NCBI GenBank assembly: GCA_963724135.1
Contig: CAVRTA010000006.1
Location: 1,178,001-1,242,000, forward strand
DNA length: 64,000 nt
Direction of reading: 5' to 3'
Source of the DNA: DATLGB01 sp963724135
GTDB taxonomy: Bacteria; Actinomycetota; Thermoleophilia; Solirubrobacterales; Solirubrobacteraceae
A program made the translations under genes and the position numbers. The notes below the pieces were generated by a model. The model was not told the DNA's origin. It saw only the letters and a program-made list of their open reading frames with translations, and searched no databases. This document shows, piece by piece, positions 23,826-32,593 of this stretch (positions within the stretch are counted from its first letter, which is position 1; each line of letters opens with the position of its first letter).

Positions 23826-25204
23826 GTGGGAGCAGCCACCGATGACGCCGCCCTCGCGCGCGAGGGAAGAGCGCGACGGCGCCAGCCCCTCCCGCGGCGC
23901 CGTGCGATCACCGAGGTGGTCGCGGGCGGGCTGTTCGTCGCCGCGGCGGTGACGCTGGCGCTGGCGGCAGACGCCGAGCGCGATTTCGAGCTCGGTCCGG
24001 CCGCGGCACTGGTGGTGATGTTCGCGGCGTTCGTCCGCGTCCGCATCGACACGGGCATCACCTACACGACGCCGGTGCAGCTCGCCTTCGTGCCGATGCT
24101 GCTGCTCCTGCCCACGCCCTTCGTGCCGCTGCTCGTGCTGCTGGGATGGACGCTCGGGCGGCTGCCCGACCTGGTCACCCGCGACGCGCATCCCGACCGG
24201 CTGCTGCTGCTTCCCGGCGACTGCTGGTTCGCGCTCGGGCCGGCGCTCGTGCTCGTGCTCGCCGACGCGCAGCTCCCGGATCCCTCTGACTGGCCGGTGT
24301 ACCTCCTGGCGCTCCTGGCGCAGTTCCTCGGCGAGGGCATCTCGATCTACCTGCGCGAATGGGCCGGCCGCGGGACGGCGCCGCCGTTCGTCACGCGCGA
24401 GTTCGCGCTGGTGTCGGGCATCGACGCGCTGCTGGCGCCCGCTGGGGCTGCTCGCCGCGTTCGCCGCCGCCGAGCTCGACTACGCCTTCCTGCTGCTGGC
24501 GCCGCCCGCGTACCTCCTCACGCTGTACGCCAGCGAGCGCACGCGCAGCCTCGAGCGCGCGCTCGCCCTGGCCGACGCCGCGCGCGACCGCGAGGATCTG
24601 ATCGCGGGCGCGAGCCACGAGCTGGTCACCCCGCTCGGCGTGCTCGTCGGCCTCACCGGGCGGCTCGCGGGCGGCCGCAGCTGCCGCCCGAGCGCCGCAC
24701 CGAGATCGACACCGTCATGCGGCGCGAGGTGATCGCCCTGCGCCAGATCGTCCGCCAGTTCGTCGACTACACGCGCCTGAAGACCCAGCGCGAGCTGCAG
24801 ATCGCCCCGCAGGCGCTCGCGCTGGCCCCGATCGCCGAGGACGTGGCGGTCGCGCTGGCGGGGCTCGGGCGCCTCGACCGTGGAGGCGGTCGGCGCGGTC
24901 CCGCCCGCGCACGTCGACCCCGACCGCGCGCACCAGATGATCACGGCGATCGCGACGGAGGCGCTGGAGGGCGCCGAGGCCGCCACGCTCTCGGTGCGGC
25001 GAGGGCAGCGACAGCGTGGTCGTCACCGCCACGAGCCCACACCCGCCGCGTGAGCGGCCCTTCGCCGAGGGCGGCGAGGGCTCCGCCGGCGGGCTCGGCC
25101 TCTACGTCACCCGCGAGCTGGCGCGCGCCCAGCGCGGCGAGCTCAACGCCGAGGCGGCCGGCGGGGGCGCCCGCTACGTCCTCACGTTGCCGCGCGCCCA
25201 CTAG
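23826..25204 (+). CDS. membrane sensor histidine kinase (at least four frameshifts)
   Basis: Start GTG 23826. The N-terminal half has at least five membrane helices (VVAGGLFVAAAVTLALAADA, PVQLAFVPMLLLLPTPFVPLLVLLGW, YLLALLAQFLGEGISIYL). Then come a kinase core ERTRSLERALALADAARDREDLI with H-box SHELVTPLGVL, and a C-terminal ATPase part ending LGLYVTRELARAQRGELNAEAAGGGARYVLTLPRAH. The frame changes near 24440, 24675, 24868 and 25003, and each piece is conserved in the expected order, so the gene was intact recently or the sequence is faulty. Signal unknown. The rmlA gene starts 13 bp after its stop. Confidence 0.75.
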
Positions 25205-25217
25205 CCTCACGCCCGCG

Positions 25218-26298
25218 ATGGCGGACCTCAAGGGGCTGATCCTGTCGGGCGGCCGCGGCACGCGGCTGCGCCCGATCACCTACACGTCGGCCAAGCAGCT
25301 CGTGCCGGTGGCCAACAAGCCGGTGCTGTTCTTCGGCATCGAGGCGATGGCCGAGGCCGGGCATCACCGACATCGGGATCATCATCGCGCCCGAGACGGG
25401 CGACGAGATCCGGGCCGCCGCCGGCGACGGGTCGCAGTTCGGGGTCGAGCTCACCTACATCGTCCAGGACGAGCCCGCCGGTCTCGCGCACGCCGTCCTG
25501 ACCGCCGAGCCGTTCCTCGGAGACTCGCCGTTCGTGATGTACCTCGGCGACAACCTGCTCCAGGGCGGGATGGCCGACCTCGTGACCGCCTTCCGCGAGC
25601 ACGCCCCGCAGGCGCTGATCCTGCTCACGCCGGTGCCGGATCCCGAGAACTACGGCGTCGCCGAGCTCGGCGACGACCGCTCCGTCGTGCGGCTGGTCGA
25701 GAAGCCCTCAGAGCCGCCGTCGGACCTCGCGCTCGTGGGCGTCTACATGTTCACGCCGCTGATCCACACCGCGGCGCGGTCGATCGAGCCCAGCGCCCGC
25801 GGCGAGCTGGAGATCACCGACGCGATCCAGTGGCTGGTCGACGAGGGGCACACGGTCGAGTCGCACATCGTGCGCGGCTGGTGGAAGGACACCGGCCGGC
25901 TCGACGACATGCTGGAGGCCAACCGGCTGATCCTCGAGACCCTCGAGCGGCGCATCGACGGCGAGCTCGATCGACGTCGCAGGTCGACGGGCGGGTGGTC
26001 ATCGAGCCGGGCGCGCGCCTGGAGCGCTCGACCGTGCGCGGACCGGCGGTCATCGGCGCGCGACGCGGTCGTGCGCGACAGCTACATCGGGCCCTACACC
26101 GCGATCGGCGACCGCTGCGTCGTCGACTCAGCCGAGGTCGAGCACTCGATCCTGCTCGAGGGGGCCCAGGTCGCCCACCTCGACGGCCGCATGGAGTCTT
26201 CGCTGCTGGGCAAGGACGTCAAGATCTCGCGCGGCGACCGCCAGCCGCGCGCCTACCGCTTCATGGTCGGCGACAACTCCGAGATCGGGATCCTCTGA
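25218..26298 (+). CDS. rmlA: glucose-1-phosphate thymidylyltransferase, long form (three frameshifts)
   Basis: Start ATG 25218. Nucleotidyltransferase signature LKGLILSGGRGTRLRPITYT, AKQLVPVANKP, MYLGDNLL and GWWKDTGRLDDMLEANRL. The C-terminal left-handed beta-helix (hexapeptide-like VVIEPGARLERSTVRGPAVIGA, SYIGPYTAIGDRCVVDSAEV) marks the long RmlA type. Frame breaks: near 25362 (MAEAG|ITDIGIIIAPETGDE), ~25966 and ~26063; the last two compensate each other. It makes dTDP-glucose from dTTP and glucose-1-phosphate, the first step to dTDP-L-rhamnose. The next pathway genes, rmlD-rmlB, lie 4.5 kb downstream. Confidence 0.85.
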
Positions 26299-26299
26299 G

Positions 26300-28657
26300 T
26301 CAGCGCTTGTAGCGCTTGACCGAGACGAACTTCGCTCGCCGCATCTGCTTCGGGCAGAACGGCGGCTTGACCCAGCGCCTGCGCGAGAACAAGCGCGTCT
26401 GGTCGCCGAACCAGCGCGACTCGGGTGAGGTCGACTGCGAGTAGGTGAGGATCGTGCGCACACGCGCGCAGCCGCGCTTGGGCAGCTCGACCGTCTGCAC
26501 GTAGCTCGAGCCGTGGGGGACGTTGGGGTAGCCGGCGGCGGCGTTCCAGCCCACGTTGATCGCGTTGAAGACGCCCACCGTGCCAGGACCGCCGTGGATC
26601 GGGATCTTCTCGTCGCCGCGCTTCTCGTACTGGAAGTCGCGCAGGGGCGCGTCGAGCGGGATGCCCGCGCCCTCGAGGTCGGAGACGGCCTGGTCAAGCG
26701 CCTGCTGCACCGTCGGCGAGCCGGTGTTGAGCCCGCGCGGCGTGTTGACGGGGTCGTTGACGTCGAACGGCTCCGCGAACGGCGACGGCGCCTGCGGCAG
26801 CGCCGAGCTCGCCGGGTTGGTGAGCACGCGCGACGCGAAGCGCCGGAACAGCAGCGCGCCGCGCGAGTCCAGATTGTCGTGCAGGTCCCACTGGGCCAGC
26901 ACGGGGCACGCCGGCGAGGAGCTCGACTGGCACATCTCGGCGAGCCCGTCCTTGAACAGCTCGCCCGCGTACTGGCGGTTGTTGAAGACCGCGTCCGCGA
27001 GCTGCTTGAGCGTGAAGCCCTTGCCGGCGAGGCCGTCGGAACCGTCGAGGCGCTCCTGGATGATGCGCAGGCCGAGCCGGGTGCGCAGCGCGCGCGCCGT
27101 GCGCTCGTCACCGATCACGATCGAGTAGCCCTCGATCGGCTGCTTCGGGTTCGTCAGCCAGTACGAGTCGTTCATGTTCGTCACGTAGTCCCGGCGGAAC
27201 AGAGACGGCGAGTTCTTGGGGCCGAAGATGCCCTTCGCCACGGCGTCGGGATCGTCGTCCCACTTGCAGTCACCGCGCGACCCGTCGAGGATCTGCACGC
27301 GCAGGGACGTGTTCGTGACCTGGCCCAGCGGCACCGAGCAGTCGGCGATCTTCTGGTTGGAGACGTTCGGGATCGCGCCGATGTCGGCGTAGTAGGCGGT
27401 CCCCGTGGAGTCGGCGGCGATCGTGTTGACCCACGGGATGCCCTGGTAGCGTGCGCTCGATCGCATCGAGCCGCTTGACCGGACTGTGCTTGGTTGGTGA
27501 AGAAGAAGTGGTTCAGGTAGCGGAAGTTGGTGGCGTTGACGTCGCCGAGCGCGAACGCGCTCGTGGGCGTCCACGGGAAGATGGGCAGGCCGAGGATCGC
27601 GGTCAGCATCGGGCCCCAGCGCGTGTCGTAGAGAGTGCGCGTCGACGGGCTCCGCGCCCTTGACCTCGACGGTGACCTCGGTCGGCGTCATCGCCTCCGG
27701 CTGGCCGTCGACGAGATAGCTGTGCGCGTCGCCGGGGACGAGCGTCAGCTGGTACGGCGTGAAGCGCCGCGCGGTCGAGACCGTGTGGCTCCACGCCATC
27801 CGGCGCGTGTTGCCGATCAGGATCAGCGGGACGCCGAACAGGCTGCCGCCCTGGACGTCGACCTTGCCCGGGATCACGAGGTGCGCCTGGTAGAAGCGCT
27901 CGGGGCCGTCCCAGGGGAAGTGCGGGTTGCCGAGCAGCATGCCGTTGCCCGACTGCGTTCCCTGCGAGCCGAGCCCGATCGCGTTGGACCCGATGGCGCC
28001 GAGCGGCTGGGCGAGGCGGCCGATATCGGGCGAGGCGAGGGCGGCCTGCTGCGCCTGCTGCGCCGCAGCCGGGCTGAGCGCCGGCGCCGCGTCGCCGATG
28101 CCGTCGACCGCCACCCCGGCCGAGGCGAGCAGGGCGAGCTGGTAGAAGCGCCGGTAGGCGTCGATCACCTCGAGCGGCCTGACCCACTCCTTGCCGCGGC
28201 ACGCCGGGTCGGGGATGTTGTCGACGCCGACGCGCTTGAGGTAGTCGTTGTAGCCGGCGACGTAGCCCTTCACGGCGCGCCTGATCTGCGGCGCCGGGCC
28301 CGGCGGCGGCGGTTGCGAGAGCAGCTTCTCGATCGTGCGCTGGGCGATGATCTTGCGGAAGAAGAAGTCCGAGGCGAGGTTGTTCGGCGTGGTCGAGTTC
28401 CCACGCGAGGCATAGGTCCCCTCGGGCCCGAAGTACTTCGAGCGCTCCCCGCGCACAGTCACGTACGTGTCGGCGAGCACGCAGATGTTGTCCTCGGCGA
28501 GCGCCTGCGCGTAGCCGTAGGCGACGCTCGGGAAGTCACGCCCGATGATGTGCGGGATCCCGTGGGCGCTGCGCTTGACCGTCACGCGGAACTTCGCCTC
28601 GGCGGGCGCCGTCACCGCGACGAAGGCGACGACCAGGGCCACAACCGCTCTCCTCAT
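26300..28657 (-). CDS. penicillin acylase family Ntn-hydrolase (two compensating frameshifts)
   Basis: About 785 residues from ATG 28657, with signal peptide MRRAVVALVVAFVAVTAPAEA. The alpha-chain region (AHGIPHIIGRDFPSVAYGYAQALAEDN) is typical. The autoprocessing site is G|SNAIGLGSQGT near residue 223, whose Ser becomes the N-terminal nucleophile. GNPHFPWDGPERFY and WVNTIAADSTGTAYYADIGAIPN follow in the beta chain. Between ~27640 and ~27480 the frame moves to one reading FPWTPTSAFALGDVNATNFR and LNHFFFTNQAQS, then moves back: two single-base indels. It resembles aculeacin/acyl-homoserine-lactone acylases. It would cleave amide-linked acyl chains in the periplasm or outside. The substrate is unknown. 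Confidence 0.88.
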   Translation of the reverse strand: MRRAVVALVVAFVAVTAPAEAKFRVTVKRSAHGIPHIIGRDFPSVAYGYAQALAEDNICVLADTYVTVRGERSKYFGPEGTYASRGNSTTPNNLASDFFFRKIIAQRTIEKLLSQPPPPGPAPQIRRAVKGYVAGYNDYLKRVGVDNIPDPACRGKEWVRPLEVIDAYRRFYQLALLASAGVAVDGIGDAAPALSPAAAQQAQQAALASPDIGRLAQPLGAIGSNAIGLGSQGTQSGNGMLLGNPHFPWDGPERFYQAHLVIPGKVDVQGGSLFGVPLILIGNTRRMAWSHTVSTARRFTPYQLTLVPGDAHSYLVDGQPEAMTPTEVTVEVKGAEPVDAHSLRHALGPDADRDPRPAHLPVDAHERVRARRRQRHQLPLPEPLLLHQPSTVRSSGSMRSSARYQGIPWVNTIAADSTGTAYYADIGAIPNVSNQKIADCSVPLGQVTNTSLRVQILDGSRGDCKWDDDPDAVAKGIFGPKNSPSLFRRDYVTNMNDSYWLTNPKQPIEGYSIVIGDERTARALRTRLGLRIIQERLDGSDGLAGKGFTLKQLADAVFNNRQYAGELFKDGLAEMCQSSSSPACPVLAQWDLHDNLDSRGALLFRRFASRVLTNPASSALPQAPSPFAEPFDVNDPVNTPRGLNTGSPTVQQALDQAVSDLEGAGIPLDAPLRDFQYEKRGDEKIPIHGGPGTVGVFNAINVGWNAAAGYPNVPHGSSYVQTVELPKRGCARVRTILTYSQSTSPESRWFGDQTRLFSRRRWVKPPFCPKQMRRAKFVSVKRYKR

Positions 28658-28667
28658 GCAGGGAAAG

Positions 28668-29573
28668 CTAGGCGGTCTGCGCCGAGGGCGGCGCCGATGC
28701 CAGCGCCTGCTGGCGCTCCGGTGTGATCTCGACGACGTTCCAGGCGAGCCTGAGGCGGCGCATCAGGCGGATCGCGTAGGCGGTCGGGTCGACCTCGTAC
28801 CAGCGCAGGCCGTGCGCGGCCGAGCGCGGGAACGCGTGGTGGTTGTGATGCCACGACTCGCCCATGCTCAGCGGTGCCAGCCAGAACACGTTGGTCGACT
28901 GGTCGTCGACGGCGAAGCGGCGCGTCCCGAAGAAGTGGCAGACGGAGTTGATCGACCACGTCACGTGGTGCAGGAGGAAGATGCGCACGGCGCCGCCCCA
29001 TAGCGCGGCGGCGAGCGCGCCGCCGAGCGTCCCGTCGATGGCGTAGCCGAGGCCGAACGGGATCGCGATCCCGAGCAGCATCCAGAACGGGAAGGTGCGA
29101 TGGATGAGCTGCATGCCGCGGTCCTCGTACAGGTCCCGCGCGTACCGGGCGTGGTCGGCCTGGCCGGCGCGGTCGAACAGCCAGCCCATGTGCGCGTACC
29201 AGAGCCCTCTGAGCGCGCCCACGAAGCCGGGCCCGTGGCCGTGCGGGGAGTGCGGGTCCCCGTCCTTGTCGGTGTGGGCGTGGTGCTTGCGGTGGTCGGC
29301 GACCCAGCTCATCACGGGGCCCTGCACCGCCATCGAGCCGAGGCCCGCCAGCACGTACTCCGTCGCCCTGTGCGTCTGGAAGGCCCGATGCGTGAGCAGG
29401 CGGTGGAAGCCGAGCGTGACCCCCAGCGCGGTGAGCGTGTAGAGGACGGCCATGATCGCCAGGTCGGTCCAGCCGACGAGCTCGGTGTTCCAGAGGAGCA
29501 CGATGGCGGCGATCAGCCCGCCGAACGGGAGGGTGACCCCGGCCAGGTTGAGAATCTTGTGCAAGCGGCTCAC
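28668..29573 (-). CDS. membrane fatty acid desaturase (delta-9 acyl-CoA/acyl-lipid type)
   Basis: 301 residues from GTG 29573. Three His boxes for the di-iron centre: HRLLTH, HRKHHAHTD and HHNHHA. The long hydrophobic stretches VTLPFGGLIAAIVLLWNTELVGW and IMAVLYTLTALGVTLGF surround them, and NSVCHFFGTRRF plus WLAPLSMGESWHHNHH match stearoyl-CoA/acyl-lipid delta-9 desaturases. It adds a cis double bond to membrane fatty acids. It is transcribed away from the PucR-type regulator, with a 75-bp shared intergenic region holding repeated GATTTGT boxes, so that regulator probably controls it. Confidence 0.93.
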   Translation of the reverse strand: MSRLHKILNLAGVTLPFGGLIAAIVLLWNTELVGWTDLAIMAVLYTLTALGVTLGFHRLLTHRAFQTHRATEYVLAGLGSMAVQGPVMSWVADHRKHHAHTDKDGDPHSPHGHGPGFVGALRGLWYAHMGWLFDRAGQADHARYARDLYEDRGMQLIHRTFPFWMLLGIAIPFGLGYAIDGTLGGALAAALWGGAVRIFLLHHVTWSINSVCHFFGTRRFAVDDQSTNVFWLAPLSMGESWHHNHHAFPRSAAHGLRWYEVDPTAYAIRLMRRLRLAWNVVEITPERQQALASAPPSAQTA

Positions 29574-29606
29574 GGTCCTTGCAGTCTCGCGCGCAGGATT
29601 CCCTGT

Positions 29607-29650
29607 GATTTGTCGGATTGCGTGGTCGGATTTGTAGGCTGATGACAAAT
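29607..29650. promoter_or_regulatory. candidate operator between desaturase and PucR-type regulator
   Basis: GATTTGTC at 29607-29614 recurs directly as GATTTGT (29629-29635) and in inverted form as GACAAAT at 29644-29650, overlapping the ATG of the regulator. These AT-rich boxes stand out in a ~70% GC background. They sit where both divergent promoters must lie. Confidence 0.5.
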
Positions 29651-30731
29651 GCGCCCTGCCTCTGAGGTCCTGCGGCCCGTCCTGCCTGTAGTCGCCGACG
29701 AGGTGATAGCCACGATCGGGCGCGAGATCCCGGCCTACGAGCGCCCGATGGAGGGGCTCTTCGGCCAGATGGTCCGGCTGGGCGTGGAGACCGCGCTGCG
29801 GCGGTTCGTCGACGGCCCGGCCGGCCCCGGTGGCGACACGTACGTGAACCTCGGCCGCGCGGAGTTCCACGCGGGCCGCTCCCTGGAGAACCTGCTTGCG
29901 GCATACCGCATCGGCGCGCGCGTCACCTGGCGGCGGTTCGTGGAGGCCGGCACCGCCGGGGGTCTCGAGCCCGCCGAGCTGTTCGACATCGGCGAGGCGA
30001 TCTTCGCCTACATCGACACCCTGTCCTCGGAGTCGGCCGAGGGCTACGCGCTCGAGGCCCGGGCCGAGGTCGGCGAGCGCCGGCGCGCGCGCTGGGAGCT
30101 CGTGGACGCGCTGGCGAGCGGCGGGGAGATCCCCGACGGGGCGGACTGGGATCCGCCACGGGAGCTGGCGGCGCTCGTCGTCGATCCCGGGAAGGAGGAC
30201 GCCGCCGAGGCCGCCGACCGCCTGGCCCGCGACATCGGCGCCGGCGTCGTGGCGACGGCCCGGGACGGCCATGTCGTGGCGTTCGTCGGTGATCCGGCCG
30301 GCCCCGGGCGGCGCGCTCTGATCGCCGCCGCGGTCGGCGATCGGCCGGCCGCGCTGGGTCCGATCGCCGACCCCCCGCGCTCACTGCGACGCGCCCTGGC
30401 AGCCCTCGGCCCCCACCGGCTCGTCGACGCACAGGAGGAGCTCGGCCACATGCTCCTGCGCGCCGACCCCGAGCTCGCCGAGGAGCTGGCCGCCGCGCGC
30501 CTGGCGCCTCTCGCCGGCGCCGAGAAGCTCGCGCCGACGCTGCGCGCCTGGCTCGACCGGCCGGGCCAGATCCAGGCGATCGCCCACGAGCTCGGCGTCC
30601 ACCCCCAGACGGTCCGCTACCGGCTGCGCCAGCTGCGCGAACGCTTCGGCACCGCACTGGAGGACCCCGACGCCCGCTTCGAGCTTTCCCTAGCCCTCCG
30701 CGCTTCACAAAAGGGTCCGTCCCTTTTGTGA
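29649..30731 (+). CDS. PucR/CdaR-type helix-turn-helix regulator
   Basis: 360 residues from ATG 29649. The N-terminal sensing part (VLPVVADEVIATIGREIPAYERPMEGLFGQMVRLGVETALRRFV) and the central GGDEF-like CdaR region are divergent. The C-terminal HTH_30 domain is clear: LAPTLRAWLDRPGQIQAIAHELGVHPQTVRYRLRQLRERFG. In actinobacteria such proteins act next to the gene they control; here the divergent desaturase is the probable target. The last residues (SQKGPSLL) and the stop codon come from palindromic repeat family A, so the natural C-terminus has been replaced or extended. Confidence 0.88.
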   Translation: MRPASEVLRPVLPVVADEVIATIGREIPAYERPMEGLFGQMVRLGVETALRRFVDGPAGPGGDTYVNLGRAEFHAGRSLENLLAAYRIGARVTWRRFVEAGTAGGLEPAELFDIGEAIFAYIDTLSSESAEGYALEARAEVGERRRARWELVDALASGGEIPDGADWDPPRELAALVVDPGKEDAAEAADRLARDIGAGVVATARDGHVVAFVGDPAGPGRRALIAAAVGDRPAALGPIADPPRSLRRALAALGPHRLVDAQEELGHMLLRADPELAEELAAARLAPLAGAEKLAPTLRAWLDRPGQIQAIAHELGVHPQTVRYRLRQLRERFGTALEDPDARFELSLALRASQKGPSLL

Positions 30732-30735
30732 AGCG
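30701..30735. repeat. palindromic repeat, family A copy 2 (perfect, spans the PucR-type stop codon)
   Basis: Perfect 15-bp arms CGCTTCACAAAAGGG / CCCTTTTGTGAAGCG around loop TCCGT. The stop TGA of the regulator (30729-30731) lies inside the right arm. RNA from here would fold into a strong hairpin and could also end transcription before rmlD (30753), but no T-run follows. Confidence 0.9.
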
Positions 30736-30752
30736 GGGCCGGCGCTAGGGTC

Positions 30753-31604
30753 ATGGCGATGCGCCTCCTCGTCACCGGGGCGGCAGGGATGCTGGGCCAG
30801 GACGTAGCTGCCGCCGCATCCCGAGCCGGGCATGACCTCGTCGCCCTGGCCCGCCGCGATCTCGACATCACCGATGCCGCCGCCGTGCGGCGCGCCGTGC
30901 TCGACGGCCAGCCGGCGGCGATCGTCAACTGCGCCGCCTGGACCGACGTCGACGGCGCCGAGGCGAACGAGGGAGAGGCGACCGCCGTCAACGGCACCGC
31001 CGTCGGGCACCTCGCCGATGCCGCCGCGCAGACCGGCGCACACCTGATCCATGTCTCCACCGACTACGTGTTCGCGGGCGACTCGGAGCGGGCGTATGTC
31101 GAGTCCGACCCGGTCGACCCGCGCAGCGCCTACGGGCGCTCCAAGCTCGCCGGCGAGCGCGCCGTGCGCGAGCGCGCGCCGCGGCACGCGATCGTGCGGG
31201 CAGCGTGGGTGTTCGGACCGGGTGGCAAGAACTTCGTCGACACGATGCGCCGGCTCGCGGCCGAGCGTGACGAGGTGACGGTCGTCGACGACCAGGTCGG
31301 CTGCCCGACGTACACAGGACACCTCGCGGCCGCGCTGCTCGAGGTCGCCGAGCGCGGGCTCACCGGCACGCTTCACATCGCCGGCAGCGGCCGCTGCTCT
31401 TGGTACGACCTCGCGGCGGCGACGTTCGAGGCCACCGGCGCCGAGGTCACGCTGCACCGCGGTTCCAGCGCCGACCTCGACCGGCCCGCCCCGCGCCCCG
31501 CCTTCTCCGTACTCGAAACCGAGCGCGACGACACCCCGCGCCTGCCCGACTGGCGCGAGGGCCTCAATGCCCATCTCCACGCGAGCCAGGTGATCTCGAC
31601 ATGA
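30753..31604 (+). CDS. rmlD: dTDP-4-dehydrorhamnose reductase
   Basis: 283 residues from ATG 30753. NAD(P)-binding LLVTGAAGMLGQDVAAAA, HVSTDYVFAGDSE and the YGRSKLAGE catalytic Tyr-x3-Lys. The C-terminal TGTLHIAGSGRCSWYDLAAATFE and RPAFSVLET are RmlD-type. It reduces dTDP-4-keto-L-rhamnose to dTDP-L-rhamnose. Its stop overlaps the ATG of rmlB (ATGA), so they are translationally coupled. An rmlC epimerase gene is not seen in this window. Confidence 0.95.
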   Translation: MAMRLLVTGAAGMLGQDVAAAASRAGHDLVALARRDLDITDAAAVRRAVLDGQPAAIVNCAAWTDVDGAEANEGEATAVNGTAVGHLADAAAQTGAHLIHVSTDYVFAGDSERAYVESDPVDPRSAYGRSKLAGERAVRERAPRHAIVRAAWVFGPGGKNFVDTMRRLAAERDEVTVVDDQVGCPTYTGHLAAALLEVAERGLTGTLHIAGSGRCSWYDLAAATFEATGAEVTLHRGSSADLDRPAPRPAFSVLETERDDTPRLPDWREGLNAHLHASQVIST

Positions 31605-32593
31605 AGCTCCTCGTCTGTGGCGGCGCCGGGTTCATCGGCTCGCACTTCGCCCGCATCCGAGCCGCCGAGGGCGATGAGGTGGTGGTCCTCGACAAGCTGA
31701 CCTACGCCGGCCGGCGCGAGAACCTCGGCGACGTCGAGCACGAGTTCATCCACGGGGCGATCGAAGATCGCGAGGCCGTGCTGGCCGGGATTTCATCCCA
31801 CCCGCCCGTCGAGGCGATCGTCAACTTCGCCGCTGAGACGCACGTCGACCGCTCGATCGCCGAGCCCGACGCGTTCGTGCGCACGCACGCCCTCGGGACA
31901 CACGTCCTGCTCGAGGCAGCCCGTGCGACCGGCGTGCGCTACCTCCAGGTCTCGACCGACGAGGTCTACGGCTCCATCGACGAGGGGACGTTCACCGAGC
32001 GGTCCCCGCTCGCGCCGTCGTCGCCCTACTCGGCGACCAAGGCCGGCGCCGACCTGCTCGTCCTCTCCTACCACCACACGTACGGGATGGAGACCGTGAT
32101 CGTGCGCGGCTCCAACAACTACGGGCCCTACCAGTACCCGGAGAAGCTGATCCCGCTGATGATCCTCAACGCCCTGCACGGCGACAGGCTCCCGGTGTAC
32201 GGCGACGGCCAGCAGGTGCGCAACTGGATCCACGCGACCGACTTCGCCCGCGCGATCGGCCACGTGCTCGAGCACGGCAAGCCCGGCGAGGTCTACAACG
32301 CCGGCGGTCCCGACGAGTGCCCGAACCTCGACGTCGTCCACCGCATCATCGCGGCGACGGGCGCTCCCGCCGACCTCATCGAGTACGTCGACGACCGCCC
32401 CGGCCACGACATCCGCTACTCGCTGTCCTCCGACAAGGTCCGCGCGCTCGGTTGGGAGCCGCGCGTGCGCTTCGAGGACGGCCTCGCCGAGACGGTCCGC
32501 TGGTACCAGGACAACGAGGCCTGGTGGGCCCCCATCCGTTCCGGCGACTACCGCGCGTACTACGAGCGCCAGTACGGCCGCGCCCTCGGCTAG
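31601..32593 (+). CDS. rmlB: dTDP-glucose 4,6-dehydratase
   Basis: 330 residues from ATG 31601. The extended-SDR GGAGFIGSHF motif, NFAAETHVDRSI, STDEVYGS (catalytic Asp-Glu in RmlB), YSATKAGAD (Tyr-x3-Lys) and RGSNNYGPYQYPEKLIPLMI are all diagnostic. It converts dTDP-glucose to dTDP-4-keto-6-deoxyglucose. It is coupled to rmlD upstream and ends next to the convergent amidinohydrolase gene, whose stop abuts its own. Confidence 0.97.
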   Translation: MKLLVCGGAGFIGSHFARIRAAEGDEVVVLDKLTYAGRRENLGDVEHEFIHGAIEDREAVLAGISSHPPVEAIVNFAAETHVDRSIAEPDAFVRTHALGTHVLLEAARATGVRYLQVSTDEVYGSIDEGTFTERSPLAPSSPYSATKAGADLLVLSYHHTYGMETVIVRGSNNYGPYQYPEKLIPLMILNALHGDRLPVYGDGQQVRNWIHATDFARAIGHVLEHGKPGEVYNAGGPDECPNLDVVHRIIAATGAPADLIEYVDDRPGHDIRYSLSSDKVRALGWEPRVRFEDGLAETVRWYQDNEAWWAPIRSGDYRAYYERQYGRALG

